DNA of 14,162 nucleotides, from assembly GCF_937876455.1 (NCBI RefSeq), contig NZ_CALFIG010000167.1, forward strand, positions 1-14,162. Reading direction: 5' to 3'. The notes below the pieces were generated by a model that did not search any database, was not told where the DNA came from, and was given only the letters and a program-made list of their open reading frames with translations. Below, in pieces: positions 1 to 6,350 of this stretch. The position numbers were made by a program, and so were the translations under genes. Position 1 is the first letter of the stretch. The number at the start of each line of letters is the position of its first letter. This stretch comes from an uncultured Flavobacterium sp. Its GTDB lineage: Bacteria > Bacteroidota > Bacteroidia > Flavobacteriales > Flavobacteriaceae.

Positions 1-16
1 TGTGCTCTTCCGATCT
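1..16 (+). other. Residual Illumina sequencing adapter
   Basis: The first 16 bases, TGTGCTCTTCCGATCT, match the 3' end of the standard Illumina TruSeq Read 2 adapter. They are not biological. They show that the left edge of the contig is an untrimmed read end, which lowers trust in every join nearby. The argS-like reading frame begins directly after them. Confidence 0.95.
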
Positions 17-17
17 G

Positions 18-512
18 CCGGGCCTGCCGTACTTCGATGCTGCGTTCACGGGGCCATACCCGGAGACGAGCCCGGTGACGATGGATGATCTCGGGCGGCT
101 CTATCCGCAGGCGAGCGCCAAGTCGAAGTCGGACGAGGCGCGGCGCGACGAGGACCGCAAGGCGACAGCCGAGCTGCAGGCGGGCCGGGCCGGTTATCGC
201 GCGCTGTGGCGGCATTTCTGCGACGTGACGCGGGTGGGGCTGGAGCGCGAATGTGCGTCGCTCGGCGTGGCGTTCGACCTCTGGAAAGGGGAGAGCGACG
301 CCAATGAACTGATCCCCGAGATCGTGGCCGACCTGAAGGCGCGCGGCATTTCGGAGGTCGACGACGGCGCCACCATCATCCGCGTCGCCCGCGACAGCGA
401 CAAGAAAGAGATGCCGCCCATCATCCTGGTGAAGCGCGACGGCGAAGTCGGCTATCACGCCACCGACCTGGGCACGATCCTCGACCGCAAGCGGACCCTC
501 GATCCCGACCTG
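18..512 (+). pseudogene. argS: Arginyl-tRNA synthetase internal fragment (chimeric join)
   Basis: The open frame starts at the adapter edge with PGLPYFDAAFTGPYP and continues through SPVTMDDLGRLYPQ, YRALWRHF, FDLWKGE, DDKKEMPP and YHATDLGTI. These are recognisable class I arginyl-tRNA synthetase segments from the catalytic Rossmann-fold half; the enzyme charges tRNA-Arg in the cytoplasm. Both ends are missing. Similarity stops after DPDL at 512, where the enzyme would normally continue with a segment like ILYVVDQRQ. High GC and codon use (GCG, GGC, CTG, GAC) point to a proteobacterium, perhaps alphaproteobacterial, and contrast sharply with the AT-rich DNA further right. The ATG at 75 is an internal Met, not the gene start. 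The fragment is best treated as a foreign read joined to this contig, not as a resident gene. Confidence 0.85.
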
Positions 513-644
513 TCGGGGTCGAGCGAAGCGATGACCACGACTTTTGCCCATCCCCTCGGACAAAACAGCACAGCGTATTTAACACAGATTGATATTATTT
601 GATGTCTTGATACGGATTATTTACGGGCGTATAAATAATATTGC
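513..644. other. Junction zone with no assignable gene
   Basis: About 513-560 is still GC-rich but no longer reads as ArgS in the argS frame. The complementary strand of this piece is open over about 15 codons but too short to identify. From about 560 the composition turns AT-rich. I see no hairpin, tRNA or promoter that I would defend. The zone seems to hold at least two joins between unrelated DNAs. Confidence 0.6.
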
Positions 645-956
645 ATGAGCAATATTGTAAATAATCCAAATCAACAAAGATTCTTTATTTATGCTCGCAA
701 GTCTACAGATGTGGAGGATAAACAAGTGCAATCTATCGAGGGGCAACTTGACGAATTACGCTCATTAGCCAAGAGAGAAGGCTTGACCATTGTTGAGGAG
801 TTAGTTGAAAAACAATCTGCCAAAATTCCCGGAAGACCTATTTTTAATAACATGATTAGTAGAATTGAAAGAGGAGTAGTCAATACATCACTATCAAATC
901 TAAAATTAATATCTGATGCTCTTGGAGTTGAAATAATAGAACTTTTTAAATTTTAA
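645..956 (+). CDS. Serine recombinase N-terminus joined to XRE repressor C-terminus (probable chimera)
   Basis: Residues 12-77 look like the start of the resolvase/invertase catalytic domain of large serine recombinases. They carry FIYARKSTD with the nucleophile Ser20, then SIEGQLDELRSLAKREG and RPIFNNMISRIERG. The expected continuation (a DRLAR-type motif, rest of the catalytic domain, DNA-binding domain) is missing. From about residue 72 the protein reads as the end of a Cro/CI-type helix-turn-helix repressor: ISRIERG, VVNTSLSNLKLISDALGV, then a C-terminal ELFKF, as in short Bacteroidota XRE proteins. ISRIERG suits both families, so the join sits in shared sequence (855-875). Codons left of it are more mixed and right of it strongly AT-ended. 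The product cannot be an active recombinase. The right half is probably the true tail of a phage or mobile-element repressor. Confidence 0.7.
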   Translation: MSNIVNNPNQQRFFIYARKSTDVEDKQVQSIEGQLDELRSLAKREGLTIVEELVEKQSAKIPGRPIFNNMISRIERGVVNTSLSNLKLISDALGVEIIELFKF

Positions 957-990
957 TATTATTTTCAAACAAATTTGATTACTTCTAAAG

Positions 991-1021
991 TTTGAATTTT
1001 CCTCAATTTTTACTACTATTG
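991..1021 (+). promoter_or_regulatory. Candidate Bacteroidota-type promoter
   Basis: TTTG at 991-994 and TACTATTG at 1014-1021 are separated by 19 bp. This fits the Bacteroidota sigma-ABfr pattern (TTTG, 19-21 bp, TAnnTTTG) with one mismatch in the -7 element. The next gene's ATG lies 25 bp downstream. No strong Shine-Dalgarno sequence precedes that ATG, which is usual in this phylum. Confidence 0.5.
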
Positions 1022-1045
1022 TCCCCTTAAATTTTTCATTTTTAA

Positions 1046-1585
1046 ATGGCAGGAGATAGACCAAGAATACCTAAAGAAAATATTATTGACCCACATCAAT
1101 ATACAGAAAATTGTTGCTCGAAAAATGCTAGAAGAATAGTTGTTAAACCTGCATTATTTAATTCTGATGTTTGGGCGGATAAGCATTATAATATTAGAGT
1201 TCAGCATGGGGATGATAATGGTGCTCGTGATGGTATAGAAATTGATGTTGTGCTAGAGTTAATTGATAATACATTTAATCATGTTATCAATTATTCATTG
1301 AAGTATGGTAAAATTGTAAACTTTCCTCCTTTTGCACCTCCTAAAAGTACCAGGATAGTTTTACAGGATTTAGTTGATGCTGTAGAAGATTTTTTAAATG
1401 TAGCTGTTGAATATCATTTTTTAGATGTTGATACATATGAAATAACTGTTTGGACTGCTATGACAAATAAAGCATTCCGCATTAGAGAAGGTCAATATAT
1501 AATACAGTTACATCATGACAAAACTATATTACATCAAATGGTTAAAGGTACATATCAGCAATTACATAGCTTTGATAGAAAATAG
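1046..1585 (+). CDS. Hypothetical protein, 179 aa
   Basis: I do not recognise this family. The protein is soluble-looking, with no signal peptide or membrane segment. Its middle alternates short beta-like and helical stretches: VINYSLKYGKIVNFPPFAPP, then a helical IVLQDLVDAVEDFLNV, then strand-like YHFLDVDTYEITVW. The C-terminus has three histidines (QLHHDKTILHQM) but no defined metal-site pattern. The ATG was chosen because it lies just downstream of the candidate promoter at 991-1021 and no in-frame start precedes it closely. It is the last rightward gene before the bidirectional terminator at 1747-1775 and sits next to the repressor tail. It could belong to the lysogeny or immunity region of the element to its right, or to the host. 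Confidence 0.75.
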   Translation: MAGDRPRIPKENIIDPHQYTENCCSKNARRIVVKPALFNSDVWADKHYNIRVQHGDDNGARDGIEIDVVLELIDNTFNHVINYSLKYGKIVNFPPFAPPKSTRIVLQDLVDAVEDFLNVAVEYHFLDVDTYEITVWTAMTNKAFRIREGQYIIQLHHDKTILHQMVKGTYQQLHSFDRK

Positions 1586-1787
1586 ATTTTAATTATTAAA
1601 AAACATTTTAACATAAATTAATACAATAAGTATTTATGTCGAACCAAAAGATATTTAACTAATTTTGTTCTATAGAAAGACAGGATAAAGAATTTGATAG
1701 GTCGAAAGACAGAATTTTTAATCTGAAAGGTCTTTATAAAAAAATCAAGCTCCATGAAAATGGAGCTTTTTTTTTAGAACAATCTAT
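1586..1787. other. Convergent intergenic region
   Basis: This 200-bp AT-rich gap separates the rightward 179-aa gene from the leftward cluster. Apart from the terminator hairpin at 1747-1775 I see nothing coding. AAGACAG-containing stretches recur near 1676 and 1706 (aagacaggata, aagacagaatt), but they are too short to interpret. Confidence 0.6.
1747..1775. terminator. Bidirectional intrinsic terminator
   Basis: A perfect 9-bp stem, AAGCTCCAT/ATGGAGCTT (1747-1755 and 1760-1768), closes a GAAA tetraloop. A run of nine T follows on the plus strand (1767-1775). On the minus strand the same stem is followed by TTGATTTTTTT. It lies between two convergent genes and would end both the rightward 179-aa transcript and the long leftward phage operon. 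Confidence 0.9.
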
Positions 1788-1952
1788 TTACTTCTTCGAT
1801 TTAGCTTTAACTACTTTACCGCCCTTAACATATCGATAACCTTTTTTCAGAGTTCCGTCTTTTTTTACACCCTCTCTTTTGATTACTCCACTACAAAGCT
1901 TCTTTGCGGAGATTCTTTTTTTGCCTTTCGTTTTTGTTTTTTTCGCTACCAT
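1788..1952 (-). CDS. Lysine-rich small DNA-binding-type protein, 54 aa
   Basis: The frame runs from ATG at 1952 to TAA at 1788 and is too short for many gene finders. The product begins MVAKKTKTKGKKRISAKK and ends KVVKAKSKK, with 19 Lys and 3 Arg among 54 residues. A low-complexity basic N-terminus precedes a short patterned stretch (KKDGTLKKGYRYVKGGKVV) that looks beta-hairpin-like, as in small basic proteins of several phages and large viruses. It could neutralise or condense DNA, perhaps inside a virion. It follows the 732-aa fusion gene by 15 bp and is the last gene before the terminator. The coding evidence is the uninterrupted frame, its operon position and non-random composition. The role is inference. 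Confidence 0.7.
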   Translation of the reverse strand: MVAKKTKTKGKKRISAKKLCSGVIKREGVKKDGTLKKGYRYVKGGKVVKAKSKK

Positions 1953-1967
1953 GATTTTGAATTTTGA

Positions 1968-4166
1968 TTATTTAACTTTAAATGATAATTTTCTTTTGCT
2001 CTTTTGTTCTGATTGCTCGCTAACTACTTTCTTATAATACATCGAGTATTTTAAAGTGAGGTCGTTGCCTCTGTTTTTTTCAAGGGTTGCAAACCTTTGT
2101 TTTGGGTCTTGATGCGATGAACAATGAATTACAGAAGTTGGATTGTGTGCCATCTTATTACCGCCATACATTGCCCCATTTTCTTTGACTTGAGATATAA
2201 AGCACCAAATTACTTTTGGGTAAGTGGTTCTTAAATAATTCAGTTGGTCGGCTGTAATTTTTAAATCTGTAACCGAATCCGCAATGATGACTTTAACCAC
2301 TTTACAGAAGTCCTGCAATTCTTCAAAAGGTTTTTCTAAATAACCTTTTATAGCTATGTACTTTCTGCCTTTCTCGCTCGTATTTCGATTAATACTGTCT
2401 AGCGTGTCTTTACTTTCAATCCCGCCTTGCTCGTAATCAATATATGCAACTGGTGTTTGTTGTTCTCCAAAGGCATTAGCAATCTGCATGGCCAACTGTG
2501 ATTTTGAACTGTGCTTATTCCCTTTAATCAGGATAAGAGCCTTGTGTGGTTGTTGCTTTTGCAAAAACTTTCCAATCTCTCCATCAAGTACAAAAACATC
2601 TTTGGCTTCTTTTGGTGCAGTACCTGCTGAAACAAAGCCTAATTTTTCTAATTGATTTAGACTTTTATTCTGATCCAAATTGGGTTGTCTTGTGCTTACC
2701 CTAGTTGTTTTTTTTTTTTTTGCCGGCACAACTCTTTTTTTCTTCACTTCAGTAGCTTTTTTGTTTTTGGCTTTTGCTCCCAATCCTGCAAATAAATCCA
2801 ATTGCTCCCCCTGTTTGGTTTTGCTTTTAACTTTACTTTTTGTGGGTCTCTTTACTGGAGTTTTTACAGCTACTTTCTTGGTTGGCTCTTCTTTCTTCTC
2901 TTCTTCTTGCTCATTCTCGCTGTCGGTGTTTCTATTTAAAATGTAATTGACTGCCTTTTGAGATTGTGCCGAAGCTTTGAGGAAAAAACGGTTATCGTTT
3001 TCTAATTCACTCACTAAAACCTTATTCCAACTTTTAAGATACTTTGCCGAGTTCTCTTTGGTCTGAAATAAAATGCCTGCCTCTGAACATAAAAATACTG
3101 CTCCTAGTTCTGCAATAAGTTCTTCATAAGCATAACTCTTACTTCCAAACTTTCCTGAAAAATCTCTATCCAATCGCTTTTTTGCACCTGTCGAGTGTGT
3201 TAGCTCGTGAAAGAAAGTACAGTAATAAGATGCCTCTTTGTTAAAAGCATTTATTTTAGGCATATTGAGCGTATCGGTGGCAGGTTGATAATAGGCTTTA
3301 TCCCCAACAAAAGTATAAATAGGTGGGTTTTTATACCCGTCAATCAGTAACTGCGCTTGCTCAATCGGATTGACCTTTTTACTATCAATTTTATCACTCG
3401 GAAACTTTAACCCTGTACAATCATCGGCTCTGAAAACATTGTAATATTTAATTACTGGGATTTTCACTAAATGCTCTTTCAAATCATCTTTGGTTAATCC
3501 GTGAGTTTTTACAAACTCTGTAAACTTTGCCTTGTCGGTGGTTTTGAATTTTAGCGTTCCATCATCATAATTAAAAATCATGGTGTAATAAATAACACGT
3601 CTTGCCTTGCTGTCTTTTTTGAGTGATGCGTTAGCATCTTTGATTTGGTTAAAGGTTAAATAGTACGGCTGTATAAATTTAATCGGCACTAAATATCCTT
3701 TGCCCTCTTCATCAAATTTTATATCGAAATTCAACAGGAAATTTGCTCCAGTATATTCTTTCTTACTTACATAATTTTTGGCTGTTCCGTCAGCTCCCGA
3801 ACCAACCCAGTCTTTTTGCCAAGGCAAATGCCCAACCTTTTCAATGGTATTTATAATTAAGTCCGTGATATAACTGTAAATATCATCGGGAGAAACACCA
3901 TTTAAACCACCATCTGAATCGGGTTCTGATTGATATTCCAAAGTAGGTAAAATGATACTTTGCTCTGCGCCACTTAATCCTAATTCAGTAATAAAGTCGT
4001 TTATTTCTATTTCAAAAACTGAATCGTTATTCTGTCTTAAAACGTTTGTGATGCGTTTTGAAATAAGCGTATGATTTTGCCTTTTGGCTCTAGCCAGTAG
4101 CTTTTTTAGTGCGCTTCGGGAAACTTGCTTTCCGTTGAGATTATTGAATGATTGTACTAAATCCAT
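1968..4166 (-). CDS. ArdC-like antirestriction/metallopeptidase fused to RecA-like ATPase
   Basis: This 732-aa protein has two enzymatic halves. Residues 95-255 resemble the ssDNA-binding domain of ArdC-type antirestriction proteins (LPWQKDW, YTGANFLLN, PYYLTFNQIKDANASLKK). The metallopeptidase part follows, with HELTH at 320-324 and downstream YEELIAELGAVFL supplying a third zinc ligand. ArdC proteins protect incoming DNA from host restriction. A lysine-rich linker (415-490) carries QLDLF (455-459), a perfect beta-clamp-binding motif. Residues 530-715 look like a RecA/RadA-family ATPase: P-loop-like GNKHSSKS (549-556, with Ser replacing the usual second Gly), Walker B VIIADS (D630), and ISQVKENGAMYGGNKMAHN resembling the RadA/DnaB L2 region. 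An A14 run in the mRNA lies between the halves. The protein probably acts in phage DNA entry and replication or recombination; a packaging role is less likely. It begins 1 bp after the LEA14-like gene. Confidence 0.8.
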   Translation of the reverse strand: MDLVQSFNNLNGKQVSRSALKKLLARAKRQNHTLISKRITNVLRQNNDSVFEIEINDFITELGLSGAEQSIILPTLEYQSEPDSDGGLNGVSPDDIYSYITDLIINTIEKVGHLPWQKDWVGSGADGTAKNYVSKKEYTGANFLLNFDIKFDEEGKGYLVPIKFIQPYYLTFNQIKDANASLKKDSKARRVIYYTMIFNYDDGTLKFKTTDKAKFTEFVKTHGLTKDDLKEHLVKIPVIKYYNVFRADDCTGLKFPSDKIDSKKVNPIEQAQLLIDGYKNPPIYTFVGDKAYYQPATDTLNMPKINAFNKEASYYCTFFHELTHSTGAKKRLDRDFSGKFGSKSYAYEELIAELGAVFLCSEAGILFQTKENSAKYLKSWNKVLVSELENDNRFFLKASAQSQKAVNYILNRNTDSENEQEEEKKEEPTKKVAVKTPVKRPTKSKVKSKTKQGEQLDLFAGLGAKAKNKKATEVKKKRVVPAKKKKTTRVSTRQPNLDQNKSLNQLEKLGFVSAGTAPKEAKDVFVLDGEIGKFLQKQQPHKALILIKGNKHSSKSQLAMQIANAFGEQQTPVAYIDYEQGGIESKDTLDSINRNTSEKGRKYIAIKGYLEKPFEELQDFCKVVKVIIADSVTDLKITADQLNYLRTTYPKVIWCFISQVKENGAMYGGNKMAHNPTSVIHCSSHQDPKQRFATLEKNRGNDLTLKYSMYYKKVVSEQSEQKSKRKLSFKVK
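2708..2721 (-). other. A14 homopolymer (possible slippage site) between ArdC and ATPase halves
   Basis: Fourteen T on the plus strand read as A14 in the mRNA, coding KKKK within PAKKKKTTR. With one extra A the next codons are AAC AAC TAG. With one A missing they are CAA CTA GGG TAA. Either slip would therefore release the ArdC half without the ATPase. The frame as given is full length. Confidence 0.6.
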
Positions 4167-4167
4167 A

Positions 4168-4638
4168 CTATTGAATTATTGAATATTCTTTACCTAAAAC
4201 CCCTAAAATGGTTTCAATTTGAATGTCTTTTATTCCTGTAATTTTTACCAGGCTTTGCATATTGGAAAGGTTCTCCAATATTGGAATCTCAACTACCAAA
4301 TCCTTTAAAAGAAACTTGCCATTGGCGGGAACTGAAACAAAAGATTTATTTACCGTAATGGTTGCAATTTGTTTGGCTGTTTTGTCTTTCAGTACAATTC
4401 TCTTAACAACTGCAATAACACCATCAGGGCTGAAATTATCCTTTGTGGGATTAAAAAGAGTTACATCTAAATTGAACCTCATTCTTTTGAAATTGATGTC
4501 AAAATTTCTAAAGCCAGTCGGCAACGCTTTGAGTTTTCCCATTGTTTCTTTCCATTTATTTACCTTGTTTTTGTACCATAGTACACCAACGCCCACCAAT
4601 GCGCCAGCAATAACAATATGCTTTGCTCTTATACCCAT
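4168..4638 (-). CDS. Membrane-anchored LEA14/WHy-like protein, 156 aa
   Basis: An N-terminal membrane segment (about residues 8-22, IVIAGALVGVGVLWY) is followed by a basic stretch and a beta-rich domain. That domain resembles the LEA type-2/WHy fold: NFKRMRFNLDVTLFNPT (the characteristic NP motif after an alternating strand), then VKRIVLKDK, and a late KFLLKDLVVEIPIL strand. Such domains occur in desiccation proteins and in bacterial lipoproteins. In a phage operon it is more likely a virion-membrane or envelope-associated protein. The start overlaps the end of the spanin gene by 10 bp, which implies translational coupling, and the stop is 1 bp before the 732-aa gene. The domain call is by pattern, not by alignment. 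No catalytic residues are expected. Confidence 0.65.
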   Translation of the reverse strand: MGIRAKHIVIAGALVGVGVLWYKNKVNKWKETMGKLKALPTGFRNFDINFKRMRFNLDVTLFNPTKDNFSPDGVIAVVKRIVLKDKTAKQIATITVNKSFVSVPANGKFLLKDLVVEIPILENLSNMQSLVKITGIKDIQIETILGVLGKEYSIIQ

Positions 4639-5183
4639 AAACTTGTTTTGTTTCTAATAAATACAACCGTTTTAAACCCAATGAAAAGAAGTGTTGCAAT
4701 TCCCAAAACCATTAAAAACTTCTCCAGTTTTGATAAAGGCTTTTCAATCTCAATCGGAATCTTTTTTACCCTAATGATAGTTTTATCATTTGCCGTTTTG
4801 GTAGTGGTATTTTCATTTTTGGTCTGTGCCATTTTAGAGTAAAACTCTAATTGTTTGGCTAGTTTGTTAAACTCAAGTTTATAGCTGTTGTCTCCTGATT
4901 TTTTTGAAGTATTAAGCTTTGATAAAATTTCATCAATCTTTGCATTTACCAAACTATCAATTTCACGGTTTCCTGTATTGCTTTGAATAACTGGAGTAAT
5001 TAATTTGTCATCGATTGCCTGATTAATGATTACATTTCTGAGGCTGTCTCTTCTTTGAATTTCACTTTTGAGAAGTGTGTTTTCCTCTTTGTATTTTTTA
5101 GCTGAAGAACAGCCGATAAAAAACAAAGAAAGTAGCACCAGTAAAAGTGAGATTGCAAATGATTTATTGATTGTCTGTTTCAT
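4629..5183 (-). CDS. Candidate unimolecular spanin (u-spanin) lipoprotein, 184 aa
   Basis: The N-terminus is a lipoprotein signal: MKQTINK, a hydrophobic core, then FFIGC with Cys25 as the lipidation site. A long charged helical and coiled region follows (KKYKEENTLLKSEIQRRD, further helical stretches to about 145). A second hydrophobic segment near the C-terminus (about 153-175, KFLMVLGIATLLFIGFKTVVF) ends in a short basic tail. A lipidated N-terminus plus a C-terminal transmembrane anchor is the defining layout of a unimolecular spanin such as phage T1 gp11, which links outer and inner membranes and fuses them in the last step of Gram-negative lysis. Endolysin and holin genes lie just upstream. 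Sequence similarity to known u-spanins is not apparent, so the call rests on topology and context. A structural lipoprotein is the alternative. Confidence 0.65.
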   Translation of the reverse strand: MKQTINKSFAISLLLVLLSLFFIGCSSAKKYKEENTLLKSEIQRRDSLRNVIINQAIDDKLITPVIQSNTGNREIDSLVNAKIDEILSKLNTSKKSGDNSYKLEFNKLAKQLEFYSKMAQTKNENTTTKTANDKTIIRVKKIPIEIEKPLSKLEKFLMVLGIATLLFIGFKTVVFIRNKTSLWV

Positions 5184-5313
5184 TATTGTTTTTTTTAAAA
5201 GTCGATTTTAGAGTAAAGAATAACATTTCGCCTGCGTCAAGAAATTGGATAAAATCAACCCCCCAATACATACTGGCGATTACCACCAATTTGTTAAAGA
5301 GTTGTCTTTTCAC
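5164..5313 (-). CDS. Possible small overlapping ORF, 49 aa
   Basis: An open frame starting GTG (5313), with an internal ATG (5271) as an alternative, bridges the 110-bp gap between holin and spanin genes and overlaps both. The product begins MKRQLFNKLVVIASMYWGV and has a moderately hydrophobic first half followed by a Lys/Asn-rich tail. The gap would otherwise be unusually long for this cluster, which supports coding. Against it are the weak start, the absence of a clear ribosome site and low-complexity codons at the end. If real, an antiholin or small accessory membrane protein is the natural guess. Confidence 0.35.
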   Translation of the reverse strand: MKRQLFNKLVVIASMYWGVDFIQFLDAGEMLFFTLKSTFKKNNNETDNQ

Positions 5314-5650
5314 TTATCAATTGTTTTAGCTTATCAAAAATTGCCCCTAACAAATCTTCCATCCTTTTATGGAAAATGGTTGAAAATGAACCGCACCAAG
5401 CACAAACCACATAAGTAAAAAGTTTGCTAGTGTGCAGGAACTGGTCAAAGAAGCCATACACCAAGAGAGCAACAAAAAATGATACAATTGCTTCGGCTAA
5501 AAACCATTTCCAAGAGGCTTTTGCTCCCTGTCTCACTTGTTTTACTATTTTCACAAATGCCCCCATACTCACGAGCAAAAGGAATAATAGAAAATCCATT
5601 AATTGTTTGGAATGATTGGTTAACCATTCCCATATTTGTTGTTTTGTCAT
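5294..5650 (-). CDS. Phage holin, 118 aa
   Basis: Three hydrophobic segments lie at about 17-36 (LMDFLLFLLLVSMGAFVKIV), 50-70 (LAEAIVSFFVALLVYGFFD) and 76-92 (FTYVVCAWCGSF). Charged loops include VKQVRQGAKASWKW, and the C-terminus is a charged cytosolic tail. The GAFVK...RQG...SWKWFLAEAIVSFFVALL pattern resembles LydA/holin superfamily III proteins. These form pores in the inner membrane at a set time and release endolysin. It lies between the signal-less GH19 endolysin and the spanin candidate, as expected for a lysis module. Its ATG overlaps the stop of a 28-aa membrane ORF (ATGA), so translation is probably coupled. Confidence in holin function is good; the exact family is not certain. Confidence 0.75.
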   Translation of the reverse strand: MTKQQIWEWLTNHSKQLMDFLLFLLLVSMGAFVKIVKQVRQGAKASWKWFLAEAIVSFFVALLVYGFFDQFLHTSKLFTYVVCAWCGSFSTIFHKRMEDLLGAIFDKLKQLISEKTTL

Positions 5651-5733
5651 TGCTTGTATAGTTTACTGATTAAGATTGAAAAGCCCAGACCAAAAATTGT
5701 AATAGGGATTATGTAAGAGTGCTGTCTTGACAT
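5647..5733 (-). CDS. 28-aa single-pass membrane micro-protein
   Basis: ATG at 5733 to TGA at 5647 encodes MSRQHSYIIPITIFGLGF followed by a short SILISKLYKQ tail: one hydrophobic helix flanked by basic residues. The first 25 bp overlap the end of the endolysin gene, and the stop shares ATGA with the holin start. Such exact joining on both sides suggests a real translated ORF. Small membrane proteins of this kind are common as virion membrane proteins of tailless phages or as antiholins. The function is unknown. Confidence 0.55.
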   Translation of the reverse strand: MSRQHSYIIPITIFGLGFSILISKLYKQ

Positions 5734-6350
5734 TTTTTTTTTAATATCCCCATTGTATCAACAGAGATATAATAATTGAGTTGTTTAACTCTTTCCTCTA
5801 AATTGGTTAAGCCACCGTTTATCTTTTCGGTTATGGAATTGATGTTGTTTTTATCTGCAATCGGGTTGAGCTTGAATCTGACCGACCAAAACCAACCTGC
5901 TATATCAATAGCTATATCGGGTCTTGATGCTAAATCGGGATTTGCAATTACATCATGCCCGGAATAATCTTTATAGGCTTTGTAGTTGGCTCTTCCTGTG
6001 AGTTGAATAAGTCCACGCCCTCTAAATCGCCAACCATCGCCAACTTGGGTATTCCCTAAATTTATTCTTCCCCAATTTCCTCCGTAAACAATATTTGCAA
6101 TGGCTTGTTGATTAGCTTTTTGTTTTGCTGTTCTGCCGTATTGGTTAGCCTGTGCAACCGAAATCTGATTAGTTCCGAAAGTTTTAATTAGCCCCTGTGG
6201 AGTGTAATTCAAACTTTCTGTAAACTTTATAAATCCTCCGCTTTCCTCGTGGATTTGTGCCAAAAAATGCGCAATCCGTCTTGGAGTATTGATAGCATAT
6301 TTTTTAAAAATGCTTAAAAAAGTGATGCTGTTTGTCAGTAAAAATTCCAT
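5709..6350 (-). CDS. Endolysin, glycoside hydrolase family 19 (chitinase-like lysozyme)
   Basis: The 213-aa protein shows the GH19 phage-endolysin pattern: AHFLAQIHEESGGF (catalytic glutamate at about 35-36), FTESLNYTPQGL (second acidic residue E45), RFRGRGLIQLTGRANY in the substrate cleft, and IAGWFWSVRF near the C-terminus. Such enzymes cleave the glycan chains of peptidoglycan. There is no signal peptide or membrane segment, so release would depend on the holin encoded just downstream. The length is typical for single-domain phage GH19 lysins. The start codon shares TAATG with the stop of the preceding 46-aa membrane protein gene. It could instead be a virion-borne entry lysin, but its place before the holin and spanin favours lysis. 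Confidence 0.9.
   Translation of the reverse strand: MEFLLTNSITFLSIFKKYAINTPRRIAHFLAQIHEESGGFIKFTESLNYTPQGLIKTFGTNQISVAQANQYGRTAKQKANQQAIANIVYGGNWGRINLGNTQVGDGWRFRGRGLIQLTGRANYKAYKDYSGHDVIANPDLASRPDIAIDIAGWFWSVRFKLNPIADKNNINSITEKINGGLTNLEERVKQLNYYISVDTMGILKKKCQDSTLT

Noticed and set aside
75..602. A complete 175-aa protein starting at ATG 75
   Set aside because: The frame is open upstream to the adapter with clear ArgS sequence, so the ATG is internal. The last 30 residues come from unrelated DNA after the join at 512.
2680..2946. Hydrophobic ORF on the plus strand
   Set aside because: It is the antisense of the lysine-rich linker, where AAA/AAG codons read as Phe/Leu; a compositional shadow.
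1968..4166. FtsK/HerA (A32-type) packaging ATPase as expected for a tailless phage
   Set aside because: The C-terminal ATPase has RecA/RadA-like L2 and Walker B surroundings and lacks the FtsK-type arrangement. No separate packaging ATPase is visible in the window.
1968..4166. ArdC as evidence for a conjugative plasmid
   Set aside because: No relaxase, coupling protein or Tra/T4SS genes are present, while a complete phage lysis module is.
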